Source: Nageia nagi | Taxonomy: Eukaryota; Pinophyta | Direction of reading: 5' to 3' | Assembly (NCBI GenBank): GCA_050084985.1 | Contig: JBITNC010000001.1 | Span: 138,136,001 to 138,200,000, forward strand | DNA: 64,000 nt | In this document: piece by piece, positions 33,601 to 41,010 of the stretch | Layout of the letters: the number at the start of each line of letters is the position of its first letter | How positions within the stretch are numbered: position 1 is the stretch's first letter | The notes under the pieces: generated by a model | What the model was told of the DNA's origin: nothing | Database searches by the model: none | What the model saw: the letters and a program-made list of their open reading frames with translations, nothing else | Program-made: the position numbers and the translations under genes

Positions 33601-35593
33601 GAATATACATTCACCACCACTGCCACAACAGCCAAGGCCATCTTTGCAATCCCATCAACCTTCTAGTCAAGTGCAAAGCCAGCAAACTCAAATGACATTT
33701 AAATCATCAACTTCTCTACATCAACAACAATCTCGGCCACCTTTCCAGGTATGGCTGCTATTTCTTTGGTTTTATATAGTATTTACTGACTTTATTTAGT
33801 TAATAGGTTTTCCAGATATGATGCCATTAAGTGCTTGTGCAAAAGGGTTGTTCCTTCACGCATGGTCTATGTAGGCATAATTTTTCATAAAACTTGTAGC
33901 TCACAAAGTGATTTACTGTTCTAGCATCTGGGAAACCATCTGCAATCAGCCACGGTGATTCCTTTTCAGAAGCATACTCAACTGCCATTGCCAAATCTAC
34001 CATCTCTTCAGCAATCGTATCAGGTAAATGGGTTTCTGGTATGCATGATCTAAATTAATATTTGTTACATCAGATTAATCTCCCAATTGAATGCAGCAGT
34101 GACATCCCTGAGCTCGTCCTCTTGGGAAGGAGTGTGTTTTGCACAACCCCATTATACACCTCTGTACATCAATAAAAACCAAAGAGGAAACGAAAATGCT
34201 AGTTCCTCACCTGCACTGCTCTTTTTTGCAGAGTTTTTTTTTTACTCTGTCCACTTTTCCATGCTTGCTAGCATATTTTACATTGTTTTTTACCTTTCAT
34301 TCATACAGATAATGGTGATTTTTAACTTGCCAGAACACATCCTGGTCTGCAAGATATGTATATTTTGTTATCTTGTTGCTTGCATACACCTAAGAATCCA
34401 TAACGTTTAATCATTTATAGTTAAAATCACCTACCTCTGAACATCTAAATTAAGTATACACAAACATAAATTGACATTACATTAGTAGATTATTATTCAT
34501 TTAGAAATACCAAGTTTATTATTCTGAAGAATGATTTCTTTCAATAGCATTTAGAAAAGTCGACCAAATATTTGAATTGTATGTTGCTGGATATTTTTAT
34601 TAGATCATTTAGAGTATTCTCTATTTGTAAATTCTTCTCCATTCCTGCTCATAACCTCTGAAAGGGGACTTGGTGGAAAATATAATTCAATGGATGTTTT
34701 TATTAGATCATTTAGAGTATTCTCTATTCCTGCTCATAACCTCCAAAAAGGGACTTGGTGGAAAATATAATTCAATGGATTTCTAATTCTTCTGATTATC
34801 TTTGCAAGATCACTTAGTTTAAACTTTTCATTGTAGGTCGGTTCTGTCAATCCATCTGTCACAATATCAAGTGTAGAATCTGATGCAGTTGGCCAGAGTA
34901 GTGGGCTACACACTTTAGGTACTGATGGTGCAGTCCAAGAGGGAGGAGGACCTAAATCGCTTAAATATTTGATTCCCAGGGGGAATGATGTATCCTGGGC
35001 ACAGGTTCCCTTATCAACTGGAGGTTTACATTTTCCAGCAGTATCATCAGGGATGGCTGAGCCAGTTATTATGTCTAGGGACTTGACATCATGTTTGAAT
35101 TCTTCCCCATCACATCCTATTATAGAAGATGGCAGCAATAGAGATTATAAAGCTGAGAGTGGTGGCACCGGTGGAATAATCTCTGGGTCTTCAGACAATG
35201 TTGTAGGAACTAGTGTTGCTTATTCCCAAGGGCTCAGCAACACATCTGTTGGGATGCCTCAACCACAACAACCTATGACCGAGGTGGTAAGTGTGGGTTT
35301 ACCTTTAACCTGTGAACGAAACAACATATTATGGCCATATGTAGCAAATTTCTTGGGTGTTTAGTTTGTGCTGCAGTATTATGCTTTACGTGTAAAGTTC
35401 ATTTGAATATGCATCCCAACTGTTTCTGACCTGATGACTGTCTGTCTCTCTGATCCAGACACAATTGCCTCTAGAAATGCAGTCTGCACTGCTGCAACAA
35501 GTTATGAATCTTACAACAGAGCAGATTAAGTGTTTGCCACCTGACCAGCAGCAGCAAGTGTTTCAGCTGCAACATTTGTTACGCAACAAATAA
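3523..35593 (+). CDS. CSTF64: Cleavage stimulation factor 64 kDa subunit (CstF64/CSTF2), nine 3' exons, 5' partial
   Basis: CstF64 binds the U/GU-rich downstream element of pre-mRNAs in the nucleus and, with CstF77 and CstF50, directs cleavage and polyadenylation. Nine exons join in frame: 3523-3697, 30933-30966, 31215-31447, 31544-31621, 33037-33072, 33194-33748, 33925-34023, 34837-35286, 35459-35593. They give about 597 residues after a split first codon. Visible parts, in order, are the second half of the RRM with RNP1 (KGYGFCEY), the RGGPGL linker, the hinge ([17 protein letters not shown], then [12 protein letters not shown]), a long Q/P/S-rich linker, and the C-terminal helical domain ([17 protein letters not shown]) that in the family contacts Pcf11. 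The N-terminal RRM half (RNP2) is upstream of the window. With about 30-35 missing residues the protein would be around 630 residues, longer than I recall for the Arabidopsis (~460) or human (~577) proteins, mainly because of the linker. No premature stop is seen in any exon. Confidence 0.93.
4880..7240 (-). mobile_element. Degenerate Ty1/copia remnant (gag-PR-INT, no RT)
   Basis: On the minus strand, reading from 7238 down, copia domains appear in the expected order but in broken frames. A gag N-terminus (VTLSG...[15 protein letters not shown]) lies at 7238-7005. More gag follows at 6896-6376, with a Ser/Gly/Lys-rich tail. The protease start [15 protein letters not shown] is at 6179-6120 and a GAG-pre-integrase piece ([16 protein letters not shown]) at about 5800. 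The integrase C-terminal half, with [11 protein letters not shown] and [10 protein letters not shown], is at 5329-4904. Reverse transcriptase and RNase H would lie below 4880 and are not found, and no LTRs are recognised. It is an old, 3'-truncated insertion antisense to CstF64. Confidence 0.82.
7241..9640. other. Intronic interval without a recognisable gene
   Basis: Several 60-120 codon open frames occur on both strands (for example 8521-8889, +), but they overlap, share no known domain and lack codon signals. The segment from 7890 to 8500 is richer in CAG/CTG-type trinucleotides (GGCAG, TGCAG, ATGCA) than its surroundings, possibly from a transposon LTR. I cannot assign it. Confidence 0.4.
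9900..10145. repeat. Diverged dispersed repeat, copy B
   Basis: This is the partner of about 660-800. The shared order of TCTTTCGTTTCTTGATG, CATGTCAAAATGTTT and CCCTATCCA is preserved here. It ends near GGGGATGTTACATGTCCC, a phrase that resembles the edge of plant gypsy LTRs. Confidence 0.35.
10155..10580 (-). pseudogene. Unrecognised retroelement-like ORF fragment
   Basis: The minus strand from about 10580 reads [20 protein letters not shown] and onward for some 35 codons. It resumes after stops as [15 protein letters not shown] and then, in another frame, as [18 protein letters not shown]. The highly charged composition resembles gag-like proteins of plant retroelements, but I recognise no named domain. 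The hAT element inserted about 640 bp away. Confidence 0.35.
11210..11217. repeat. hAT target-site duplication, left
   Basis: CAAAAATC lies immediately left of the element's TAGTGTTCCAC terminus and is identical to 15004-15011. Confidence 0.85.
11221..11465. repeat. hAT left subterminal GTTCC/GGAAC repeats
   Basis: Multiple direct and inverted copies of CGTTCC, CCGTTTC, GGAACG and GGGAAC occur within 245 bp. The right end of the element has the same words. Subterminal arrays of this kind bind hAT transposase in characterised elements; the role here is inferred. Confidence 0.65.
11940..12440 (+). pseudogene. hAT transposase, BED zinc-finger part (broken)
   Basis: Codons from about 11985 to 12212 encode [20 protein letters not shown] and DKHG, a C-x2-C...H-x4-H BED-type finger that binds DNA. 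An in-frame TAA at 12213-12215 follows. The frame then continues as [16 protein letters not shown] and [16 protein letters not shown] up to a TAA near 12414. These stops would truncate the protein soon after the finger. Confidence 0.75.
12598..12980 (+). pseudogene. hAT transposase, DUF659-like part (broken)
   Basis: Reading from 12604, the sequence gives [14 protein letters not shown], the signature of DUF659 in plant hAT transposases (one of the catalytic-domain Asp residues lies in DGWTD). It continues to [23 protein letters not shown] at 12598-12600 precedes it. Around 12885-12910 an intron-like AT-rich stretch separates it from a following [14 protein letters not shown]-type segment at about 12920. 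Confidence 0.72.
13730..14558 (+). pseudogene. hAT transposase, C-terminal dimerisation part
   Basis: The segment 13731-14060 encodes [14 protein letters not shown] and [20 protein letters not shown]. After a ~160-bp intron-like gap ending TTGTAG (about 14220), [31 protein letters not shown] and an acidic tail ([12 protein letters not shown]) run to TAG at 14556-14558. These are the conserved core and tail of the hAT C-terminal dimerisation region. This piece is open by itself, so the inactivating damage lies upstream. Confidence 0.8.
15004..15011. repeat. hAT target-site duplication, right
   Basis: CAAAAATC, identical to 11210-11217 and directly after the right terminus ...GTGGAACATTG. Confidence 0.85.
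15050..15560 (+). mobile_element. Possible 5'-truncated LINE tail
   Basis: A T-rich, coding-poor segment ends in ATTAATATAATATC followed by (TTTC)n. The minus-strand LINE at 17.8 kb ends with the same TTAATATAATAT phrase before its T/A tail. I infer a 5'-truncated LINE 3' end in sense orientation. No coding domain confirms it. Confidence 0.4.
15560..16930. other. Intronic interval, no gene seen
   Basis: Mostly AT-rich single-copy-looking sequence. At 15760-15835 there is a short cluster of GTATCTG/GGATACG/GTATCC words in both orientations. Open frames such as 15639-15827 (+) and 16195-16428 (-) have no recognisable domain. Confidence 0.45.
16930..17350 (+). promoter_or_regulatory. Possible solo LTR promoter region
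   Basis: TTTTTTTATAAAAGGGGAAT at about 17124-17143, followed by a leader-like stretch (TTGAGAAAGTTTGAGAGTAA), looks like the TATA box and R start of a plant LTR. No partner LTR, primer site or TG/CA ends with a target duplication could be established. Confidence 0.3.
17825..17880 (-). repeat. LINE 3' tail
   Basis: On the minus strand this is TGTTTTTATTAATATAATAT followed by a T-rich then A-rich run, and marks the 3' terminus of the LINE. Confidence 0.6.
18041..19229 (-). pseudogene. LINE ORF2, zf-RVT and C-terminal part
   Basis: The fragment at 19229-18624 encodes [38 protein letters not shown], then [20 protein letters not shown] and [14 protein letters not shown]. This is the zinc-finger-like zf-RVT module at the end of plant L1 ORF2, with its Cys/His pattern partly kept. 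The piece at 18280-18041 ([19 protein letters not shown]) is the usual far C-terminal segment and ends in a stop. Frameshifts separate it from the RT. Confidence 0.8.
19713..20960 (-). pseudogene. LINE ORF2, reverse transcriptase
   Basis: From 20913, the fingers/palm begins with [20 protein letters not shown] and [18 protein letters not shown]. Then come [16 protein letters not shown] and [20 protein letters not shown] at 20618-20424. The thumb, with [20 protein letters not shown], is at 19934-19713. These are classic plant L1 RT motifs (NDKAPG, GR.I.DN, DFEKAYD). Several frameshifts interrupt them and the catalytic ADD box was not found. Confidence 0.85.
21000..22300 (-). pseudogene. LINE ORF2, apurinic endonuclease domain
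   Basis: Minus-strand translation from about 22060 gives a [16 protein letters not shown] phrase, then [20 protein letters not shown], then a DFNMVE motif near 21870, all characteristic of the L1 endonuclease. From 21443 to 21093 the linker to RT ([20 protein letters not shown]) follows. Stops at several points make it non-functional. Confidence 0.72.
22450..23400 (-). pseudogene. LINE ORF1 (DUF4283-like)
   Basis: The piece at 23297-23097 contains [20 protein letters not shown] and [15 protein letters not shown], the conserved second half of DUF4283 in LINE ORF1. Downstream to about 22450 lies a Ser/Pro/Val-rich linker in shifted frames, as usual for this protein. Confidence 0.75.
24233..24268 (+). 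promoter_or_regulatory. TATA module 1 in the hairpin leader
   Basis: TGATGACACTTG, then about 12 bp, then GGAAGGCTATAAAAGG. The arrangement TGACA-n-TG-n-GArGG-TATAAA recurs at 24594-24624 and 57778-57816. Confidence 0.55.
24579..24625 (+). promoter_or_regulatory. TATA module 2 in the hairpin leader
   Basis: TTGACCAACCCGAAGGTGAC, then ACATGGCAGCATAGAAGG and TTATAAATAT. It closely matches 57762-57817 at the second locus, including the upstream GACCAACC. Conservation between loci suggests a real promoter element of the family. Confidence 0.6.
25198..28470 (+). pseudogene. Broken long ORF of a hairpin-leader retroelement (unknown gag-like protein)
   Basis: Reading begins near 25219 ([18 protein letters not shown]). 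It passes through [16 protein letters not shown] and [17 protein letters not shown] at 25690-25800, then [20 protein letters not shown] at 26158. From 26063 to 27802 a single frame persists with scattered stops (for example at 26378-26380). This frame contains a strongly acidic, Ser-rich block at 27100-27370 and a basic block at 27400-27600. A coiled-coil-like segment ([20 protein letters not shown]) follows at 28159-28467 in another frame. No protease, RT or integrase is recognisable. The order and charge pattern resemble the gag-like ORFs of non-autonomous plant LTR elements; the family assignment is inference. Confidence 0.55.
25484..25625 (+). repeat. 71-bp tandem duplication in the gag-like ORF
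   Basis: The unit beginning AGAGCTCACCCACA and ending in TTGCAGTACCTTTTCC at 25484-25554 is repeated directly at 25555 onward with a few substitutions. Because 71 is not a multiple of three, the duplication also shifts the frame. Confidence 0.85.
28890..29640 (+). repeat. LTR-like promoter region of the hairpin-leader element
   Basis: Two related ~65-bp blocks (TGGTGTAGGGATGTG with TTTTTACTCCTGCC, and CGGTATAGGGATGAG with GTTTTGCTCTCGTC) precede TTTAGGGCAACACCTC and CTATTTATACC. The order of these elements, and the phrase TTAGGGCAACAC, match 58555-58720 at the second locus. I read this as LTR or 3' regulatory sequence, but exact borders are not visible. Confidence 0.5.
29641..30932. other. 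3' end of the large intron, no gene
   Basis: The interval 29641-30460 has no recognised coding domain. From 30460 to 30680 it is extremely AT-rich, with a (TA)n run at about 30665-30682. The last 250 bp up to the acceptor at 30931-30932 look like ordinary plant intron sequence. Confidence 0.5.
30933..30966 (+). CDS. CSTF64: CstF64 micro-exon, RRM-to-hinge linker
   Basis: This is a 34-nt exon encoding [11 protein letters not shown] plus the first base of a codon. The acceptor is TTGCTGCTGCAG and the donor TTG|GTGAGT. RGGPGL directly after NREQ is conserved in plant CstF64, which fixes this small exon as the partner of the RRM exon 27 kb upstream. Confidence 0.9.
31215..31447 (+). CDS. CSTF64: CstF64 exon, Gly/Ala-rich linker and start of the hinge
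   Basis: The exon enters in phase 1 after TGCCTACAG and ends at ATGAAG|GTACAG. It encodes an Ala-rich [15 protein letters not shown] stretch and then [18 protein letters not shown], the beginning of the CstF64 hinge domain that binds CstF77 or symplekin. Confidence 0.92.
31544..31621 (+). CDS. CSTF64: CstF64 hinge exon
   Basis: This 78-nt, 26-codon exon encodes [15 protein letters not shown] and then [11 protein letters not shown], the best conserved stretch of the hinge. The acceptor is TAATTGTAG and the donor CAG|GTGAGT. Both ends are phase 0. Confidence 0.93.
33037..33072 (+). CDS. CSTF64: CstF64 hinge micro-exon
   Basis: This 36-nt exon encodes [12 protein letters not shown], bounded by ATTGCAG and ATG|GTACTT. 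It matches the family's (A/I)(Q/E)IMLG(M/L)V motif, which follows KALFQ directly. It is too short for ORF callers but needed for the hinge to be complete. Confidence 0.85.
33194..33748 (+). CDS. CSTF64: CstF64 exon, long Gln/Pro/Ser-rich linker
   Basis: This is a 555-nt exon of 185 codons with phase 0 at both ends; acceptor TTCATTGCAG, donor CCAG|GTATGG. The product is dominated by Q, S, P and H with no charged clusters and is predicted to be disordered. A minus-strand reading frame of 109 codons across its start is only an antisense shadow. Confidence 0.9.
33925..34023 (+). CDS. CSTF64: CstF64 linker exon (33 codons)
   Basis: It encodes [15 protein letters not shown], then a Leu/Pro/Gln-rich end. 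The acceptor is ACTGTTCTAG and the donor CAG|GTAAAT, both phase 0, and the Q/P/L composition matches the neighbouring exons. As a low-complexity cassette in a multiple of three, it could be alternatively spliced. Confidence 0.78.
34589..34780 (+). repeat. Tandem duplication in a CstF64 intron
   Basis: A GGATrTTTTTATTAGATCAT start and a GGACTTGGTGGAAAATATAA end occur twice (34589-34693 and 34694 to about 34780). The second copy lacks about 16 bp (a TGTAAATTCTTCTCCA block). It lies 56 bp upstream of the exon at 34837 and does not disturb the acceptor. Confidence 0.88.
34837..35286 (+). CDS. CSTF64: CstF64 penultimate exon (150 codons)
   Basis: A 450-nt open exon, phase 0 at both ends, with acceptor TTTTCATTGTAG and donor GTG|GTAAGT. 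The encoded stretch is rich in Ser, Gly and Pro, contains no known domain, and leads into the C-terminal domain. It accounts for much of the extra length relative to better-known CstF64 proteins. Confidence 0.85.
35459..35593 (+). CDS. CSTF64: CstF64 terminal exon with C-terminal helical domain and stop
   Basis: Following CTGATCCAG, the exon encodes [17 protein letters not shown], then [15 protein letters not shown] and [10 protein letters not shown], with TAA at 35591-35593. This is the compact three-helix C-terminal domain found in CstF64 and yeast Rna15, which binds Pcf11. Its completeness argues that the locus is functional. Confidence 0.95.
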   Translation, partial: TQLPLEMQSALLQQVMNLTTEQIKCLPPDQQQQVFQLQHLLRNK

Positions 35594-36460
35594 TATAGTT
35601 AGATGCTTTTGTTTTTATAGCTCTAATCTATTTAATCAGAGCATGGAAGCTTGCAAAGGAACATAGCTGGTCAATTTTTGTTCCTTTTCAAGTATTATTT
35701 CTTTGTAGCATTTGTTCTTGTTTGATAAAAAAGCAGCAATAATACAAATGAGTATTATTTATTCTCTCTTTTGGACCATTTATGCTCTTCATTGAATTCT
35801 CTGTTTGTTCAACAAGAATTTTTAGATTCTGAATCCGATTTATGTGTCTATTTGTTAAAACACATCTTGCTATGATGCCAATAATTTGATTACAGTAATA
35901 GGCTGTCCTTATTTCAAGGTTGTAGAAATGAAATAGCACGTAATAGACTCTAGTAATTTGATTACAGCAATAGGCTGTCTATTTAGCCACATTGATTACA
36001 GTAATATGTGAATGTAGTTGTTTTTACAGGAATAGCCAACTATTTTTTTAAAATACAATAATTTGATTACATCATTCAATTTAGCCATATTCATTCTTCT
36101 TGCTCTTACTGCTGATTGGCTCTAACTTATACATGCAATTGTAAGAGGGCTGAGTCATTTAATAAGTGATGGGCTGATAAACATATAGCAGCCAGAGCTT
36201 GCAGAAGACATTTATATAATGTGACCTTGGTCCATAATTGTTTATTATTAACTCTTTTATGTATTATAACATGATGTAATTAGCAATGCAAGCCAAGGTT
36301 TTCACAGAGGAAGGGGTACTCTTGTAATTTGAATAGGAGTATTTTTTTGTACCTAAATATCTTCATTGAAGGATGGTAGGGAGGGGGGAGACCATAGATC
36401 CAAATGAGGACCATAATTAACATCAACACGCTTCACTACTATGAAACTTGGGTACGAATA
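35594..36460 (+). other. CstF64 3' UTR and downstream flank
   Basis: The 3' UTR begins after TAA. U-rich and UUUGUA-type words near 35695-35710 and AATAAT at about 35737 are plausible plant polyadenylation signals, but the cleavage site cannot be fixed. At 35881-36080 the phrase TAATTTGATTACAG(T/C)AATAGGCTGTC recurs two to four times (35883, 35955, partial at 35993 and 36059), a small degenerate direct repeat. Confidence 0.5.
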
Positions 36461-36477
36461 ACGCTCCTCAATAAGGA

Positions 36478-37240
36478 GTGGATATCGTAGTGCCTGAAGC
36501 ATGCCATTTAATTGTTACAATTATGATTATGAAAATAAGAACAGCAGTATCCATTAATGATGGAGCGAGAACTGTAACACACCATTCTGTGAAAGCGCCT
36601 GAATTAATGAAGACATGGAAGATTTGGAAATTATATAGAGGAAAGAGTGGAGACAGACGAGGAAACTTTTTCAGCAATCTAGCCAAAGCATCAGAGCAAC
36701 TAACCATAGCAAAATGTCCAACCAAGAGAGTTTGGAGCCTCCATCAACACATGAATTCAAGGATAATGAAGAGGAATGGATGATTTCTTGTGCAAGTGGA
36801 ATCCAAGGTTTCATGGAAAATTTGCAAGGCCATGATGAGAATTTGTTCAAACAGGTAGTGGCCTCTTGGGATGAGGGAATGGTGACCGTAGATGGCCTAC
36901 GGTTCACTATCAACTCTGAACTAATTGTTACACCAAGGTATGGTAGTAGTAGCGATTCACCACTTAAGGGTAACCAAAACCTCACCTAAAGAGATTGAAT
37001 GTTTCCTCAAACCAAGGGAGAAAGTGGAAAAATTCAAGTTTGGTTACCATAGAACATCCCTCCCTCTCCCTGGAATTTGGTTGCTAATGCTATCATCAAG
37101 CTTTTTACTTTAGAAGGTCATTTCTTTCTCATTTACGATTTACATTTCATGTTGCTATCTCACATCAAACATAGGGTTTAGGTAAACCTCCCATTCTTTC
37201 TCTACCACTCTTTGGATATTGATATTAGAAGAGCTCATAA
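36478..37240 (+). pseudogene. Retroelement-like ORF fragment, unknown family
   Basis: The frame at 36714-36960 reads EEEWMISCASGIQGFM, FKQVVASWDEGMVTVDGL and RFTINSELI. From about 36990, in another frame, come REKVEKFKFGYHRTSLPLPW, then LFTLEGHFFLIYDLHFMLLS and NLPFFLYHSL. The pattern (short hydrophilic N-terminus, then a long Phe/Leu-rich block ending in HSL) resembles ORFs often found in plant LTR elements without RT. I know it by type rather than by name. Frameshifts break it at least twice. Confidence 0.45.
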
Positions 37241-39580
37241 TAGACTATTGATTCACCAAGAATGAATCAAAATCCTTCATTCCATTATAACTCGAGGGCT
37301 TCACATTGCATAGAACCTTGTTCCTACCTACCCTCCACATCCTCCCATTGACATGTCCCCATCTCCTCCTCCTCGTCCCCTTGGATTTCCCACTTGTTCT
37401 CTCTAATAGCCCTTTGGCTTTGGAGGATGATGTGGATGAATCCTCTCCTCCCGTTGATGCCTTAGGCCCTAGATGATGTTGCATCATACTCTTTGGATTT
37501 TGAATTTGAGAAAGTTACGATCCATATGTCGAATTTGTCCTTCCCTTCCTTGAACCCCACCCCCTTCCATGTTCGCAAAAAGTCCCAAACCAAAATCTCC
37601 TCCTTTATTAAACAAAATATCATTATCATAGGAGGAATTAGATTGGGAGTATATTAAAATTCCCAAAGAACTTAGCAAACTATGGATGGTAGATAAATGA
37701 AAGAAGAAGAGAGAAAAGGAAGAGCATCTGAAAAAATCAAGAAACAAAAGGATTAATTTGGTTTCTAATAGATCTATAAGGCAATTAGAAAGCAAAAACC
37801 TTGGCTTCAGAAATAACTATATTCACATGAGGTTGAGTTGTACTTTAAAAAACCTACAAATCAATCTCTCCTTTAGTCTTCGTAATCTCCTCCAAACCCC
37901 TCCAAGATGCTCCCATACTCCCTTTGAACTCACAAATCAAGCTTGGGTGTTGGAATTTGGTTTACCCATCTCTAAAATTAACCGCAAAAATGAGGATGAA
38001 ATTACAATTTTAAAGGCTTCTACAGTCACGAGAGTTGTAGTAAAACATCCCTTGGAAACATGCCCCTCGTCTGAAGCTATGGTCAAACCCAAATAGAGAC
38101 CCTAGAGAGGGATGAAAAGAACAACAATTAAGTGAAAAAATGTTATTAGTCCAAATAGTCTATCATTTTCTTTGAAGGAGTACATTGGGCTTGCTGCAGT
38201 TTTTGGATCATCTTCAACAGCACAAAGGTCATATTAGAATCACCCGAGCACTTAGATGGTCAAAGGAAAATTGAAAAAATAGCTAGGCCAATATCTATAA
38301 TCGTTGAGACTTTTTTTGAAAATCTTTCTTGATTCCTTTGATGTAAATACATGTTTTGGGCCTTGTTTTAAAAAATCTCTTTAATTTACCTTACAAAAAA
38401 AATGAATCTGCAACAGTACAAATTTGGTAAGAATGGAATTGTAACTATACTCTAGTGATGCTGCATTTTGGATAGAGAAAAATGTGAAGATGGTTGGTAT
38501 GGCCATGCATGTATCCATTTTAGATGATAGAAAATAAGGTGCTTGTTTTCTAGTAAGTGTAAAGTTATTGCCATCATTGATACGTAAATGGGGAAGAATT
38601 GCATGTGGGCCATCATACTATTTTATAAGATTTAATAATGGGAAATTGTTCATGATAAATATGCAAATGGTTGGCAAACTAGGGCATGAGATGGGGATTT
38701 GGAATTGAATTTTGTCGATTGATCAATCTTTTAATTTATTCTACTTCATTCATATGCAAATTTTCAAATACTTGGAATATATCTCTATGAATGTTGTGCA
38801 TGCTTTATTTGTAAAATTATTGAAATTAACACTTTAGCAAAATGAATAAAATTACATGTGAATCTAATTCAAATAAAGTATATAATATTTTAATATAATT
38901 AATACACCATGTTTAGTTTCATAAGCTTAGCATTCTCAAACCTCAAGAAATTTGCAAAATAAGAAGACTATTCCCTCTCTCTTTTGCAATCTTTTTGTTG
39001 TTACTAATTTTTTATTACAATGTAAGTAAGAAAATTGTTAACTATACAAGGAGTTTCTTTTTTACTACTCATATTATTTACTTAGGGTTGAAAAAGTATT
39101 TCTTAAGAAAGTAATTTTCAAATATACTTTTTTTTTTTTTGTATTCATCATGGAGTTTCTTTTGAGTCCTCAAACTTGTATAATATAGGTTGGTTGCATG
39201 ATACATGTTTTAACCATTAGCTCATTTAAGACCACCTATTATAAAAAGGATATACTCCAAAAGAGTACACTACATTATTCAATTAAACAAAACAATGTTA
39301 TAAGCATGAGACTAAGCATTAAAACACCAACAAGAACTACTTATCTTTGCCTTTTTCCAAAGGTAATTCCTTGGGGCTCCACCTCCTTCAGTAAATTTTG
39401 AGAAGTGTTCACATGATGAACCACCTTTGTGGTTAACAAGTTGAGACATGCAATAGTACTTACCAAAGTGTTAGACAACACATTCATCAATTTAAAGATC
39501 ACCTTTGCCTACTACCTCTTTTACTAACTCTTGCTGTGGAGCAAGTTATGACATTTCTTTCTTTTGGCTTGGTTCCCCAA
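37241..39580. other. Intergenic interval without a supported gene
   Basis: Open frames at 37484-37795 (-) and 37758-38096 (+) have no recognisable domain. From 38100 to 39200 the sequence is AT-rich, with homopolymer T and A runs and no sign of coding. Confidence 0.45.
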
Positions 39581-39589
39581 CCTCAAAGA

Positions 39590-40250
39590 CATCCTTCGTG
39601 GCATCTTCTTTGTCTTATGATGGGTCATCATAATCCTTCATTATCATCTTTTTCTTGGAGTACTCAATTCTCATTGAAAGCCTATTGAACTTAGCCAACC
39701 TACAAGCTTGCCCATTTGCACCTTTTGCTTCCCTTTCCTATGCTAAGTTGGAGCCACCTCTTATTCCTTTGAGGCCGAGAGTTCTTTACATTCTTGCATG
39801 AAGTTTGCTCCTTTACTACACTCACAGATCTCCTCCTTACTAGCCTTCAAGTGTAATTTCGCCTTTGTTATAAGGAGACCACTTTTATAGGGAGTATTTC
39901 CCACATTCTTGAAACCTTTGTTTCTCCACCACATGTAACACTAAAAACTTGAATAACCCCTCATGAAAAGCCAATTTGAGCTTAATTGTCTTGAACAACT
40001 TGATAGATTTCTCTAGAGATTTGTACAAGAAGATGGGAAAGTTCATTGGGACTTGGTGGCAAATGGAATTGAGGATGGTAAAATTATACCCAAAAATTCT
40101 TTGTTACCTCCCCTCTAGCATTATATAACACATCACCAACATTGGGATTCTCTCTTAGGGCTTGGGCATAAATTGTCGAGGAATGAAAAATTGTATATAA
40201 CATAATGTCTTGTCTCTTGAGATAAACTTTGCTAACTACTCTACTTTATT
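39590..40250 (-). pseudogene. Degenerate retroelement-like ORF fragment
   Basis: On the minus strand from about 40210, the reading is MLYTIFHSSTIYAQALREN, PNVGDVLYNARGEVTKNFWV and LVQISREIYQVVQDN. It then runs as a Lys/Arg-rich stretch with many stops (RRNYT, SVVKEQTSCKNVKNSR). Length and composition suggest an old retroelement internal ORF; no catalytic motif is visible. Confidence 0.4.
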
Positions 40251-40529
40251 TGTTTTCTCCCTTAAGATCACATCCCTACATCAAGTAGCCCTGATACTTC
40301 CACAATCAGTTGCGATGAGATTGTGAAGCTCATATTGTTCACTTATACATATCCATCTTCCCAATAACTGACCACCTGTCATTGAATTCCTTCATCATAA
40401 CCCACAAATATTTTAAAGAACTTCAGAAGGCCAAACTTCTCCATGTGTGGGATAACCTTGGATTGACTTTGTATGGACCAAATCCCCTCCCACTTGAATC
40501 ACTCAGGTCTTCTTCCACACCGATAAAAA

Positions 40530-41010
40530 TGTAGACGCCCCAAAATTACATAAAATCAACATTTGCTAACATTTGAATGTAAATCATGAGCATGGTCAAA
40601 TCTAGTCAAAAAGTTAAAACAAGTCAACATTGCAATCGACCAATCAATTATGAATAAGCTTGTTGATACTAAGGGCTTGGTAGTCAACCTATCGATTAGG
40701 AACATAACATCTATAAAAACAAACTTGCGACATCATTTGGTATAATCAATTCATTTATGATAAAATTATGATTATTTTCTCAGTTTATTATACTTAGGTA
40801 TAATATTTGCTCAAGTTTTCTAAGAGTATTTTATTCTTTATTCCTAGGTTTAAGTATTTGTTAATTTGTTATGATTAGATATTTGTCATCTTGTGGATTT
40901 TATCCTTAGGCAAGGTTATCATGCATTTGTCTACTAGCTTGTACTTTGCCCTATTTATTTGGGCTCTCCTTCATTGTATTATATCAATTCTTATATTTCC
41001 TTTCAATTCT
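40530..41010 (+). mobile_element. Possible LTR of an old gypsy-type element
   Basis: The segment starts TGTAGACGCCCCAAAATTA and contains an ACATCTATAAAAACAAAC TATA-like box at about 40712. It ends near a TTTGGGCTCTCC...TTGTATTATATC phrase. It precedes a gypsy-like protease fragment at 41.7 kb. No second LTR was matched. Confidence 0.3.

Noticed and set aside
34087-34410. 107-codon plus-strand open frame between two CstF64 exons
   Set aside because: Its start is preceded by an AG and could mimic an exon, but its Phe-rich text has no match to CstF64, and direct joining of 34023 to 34837 keeps phase.
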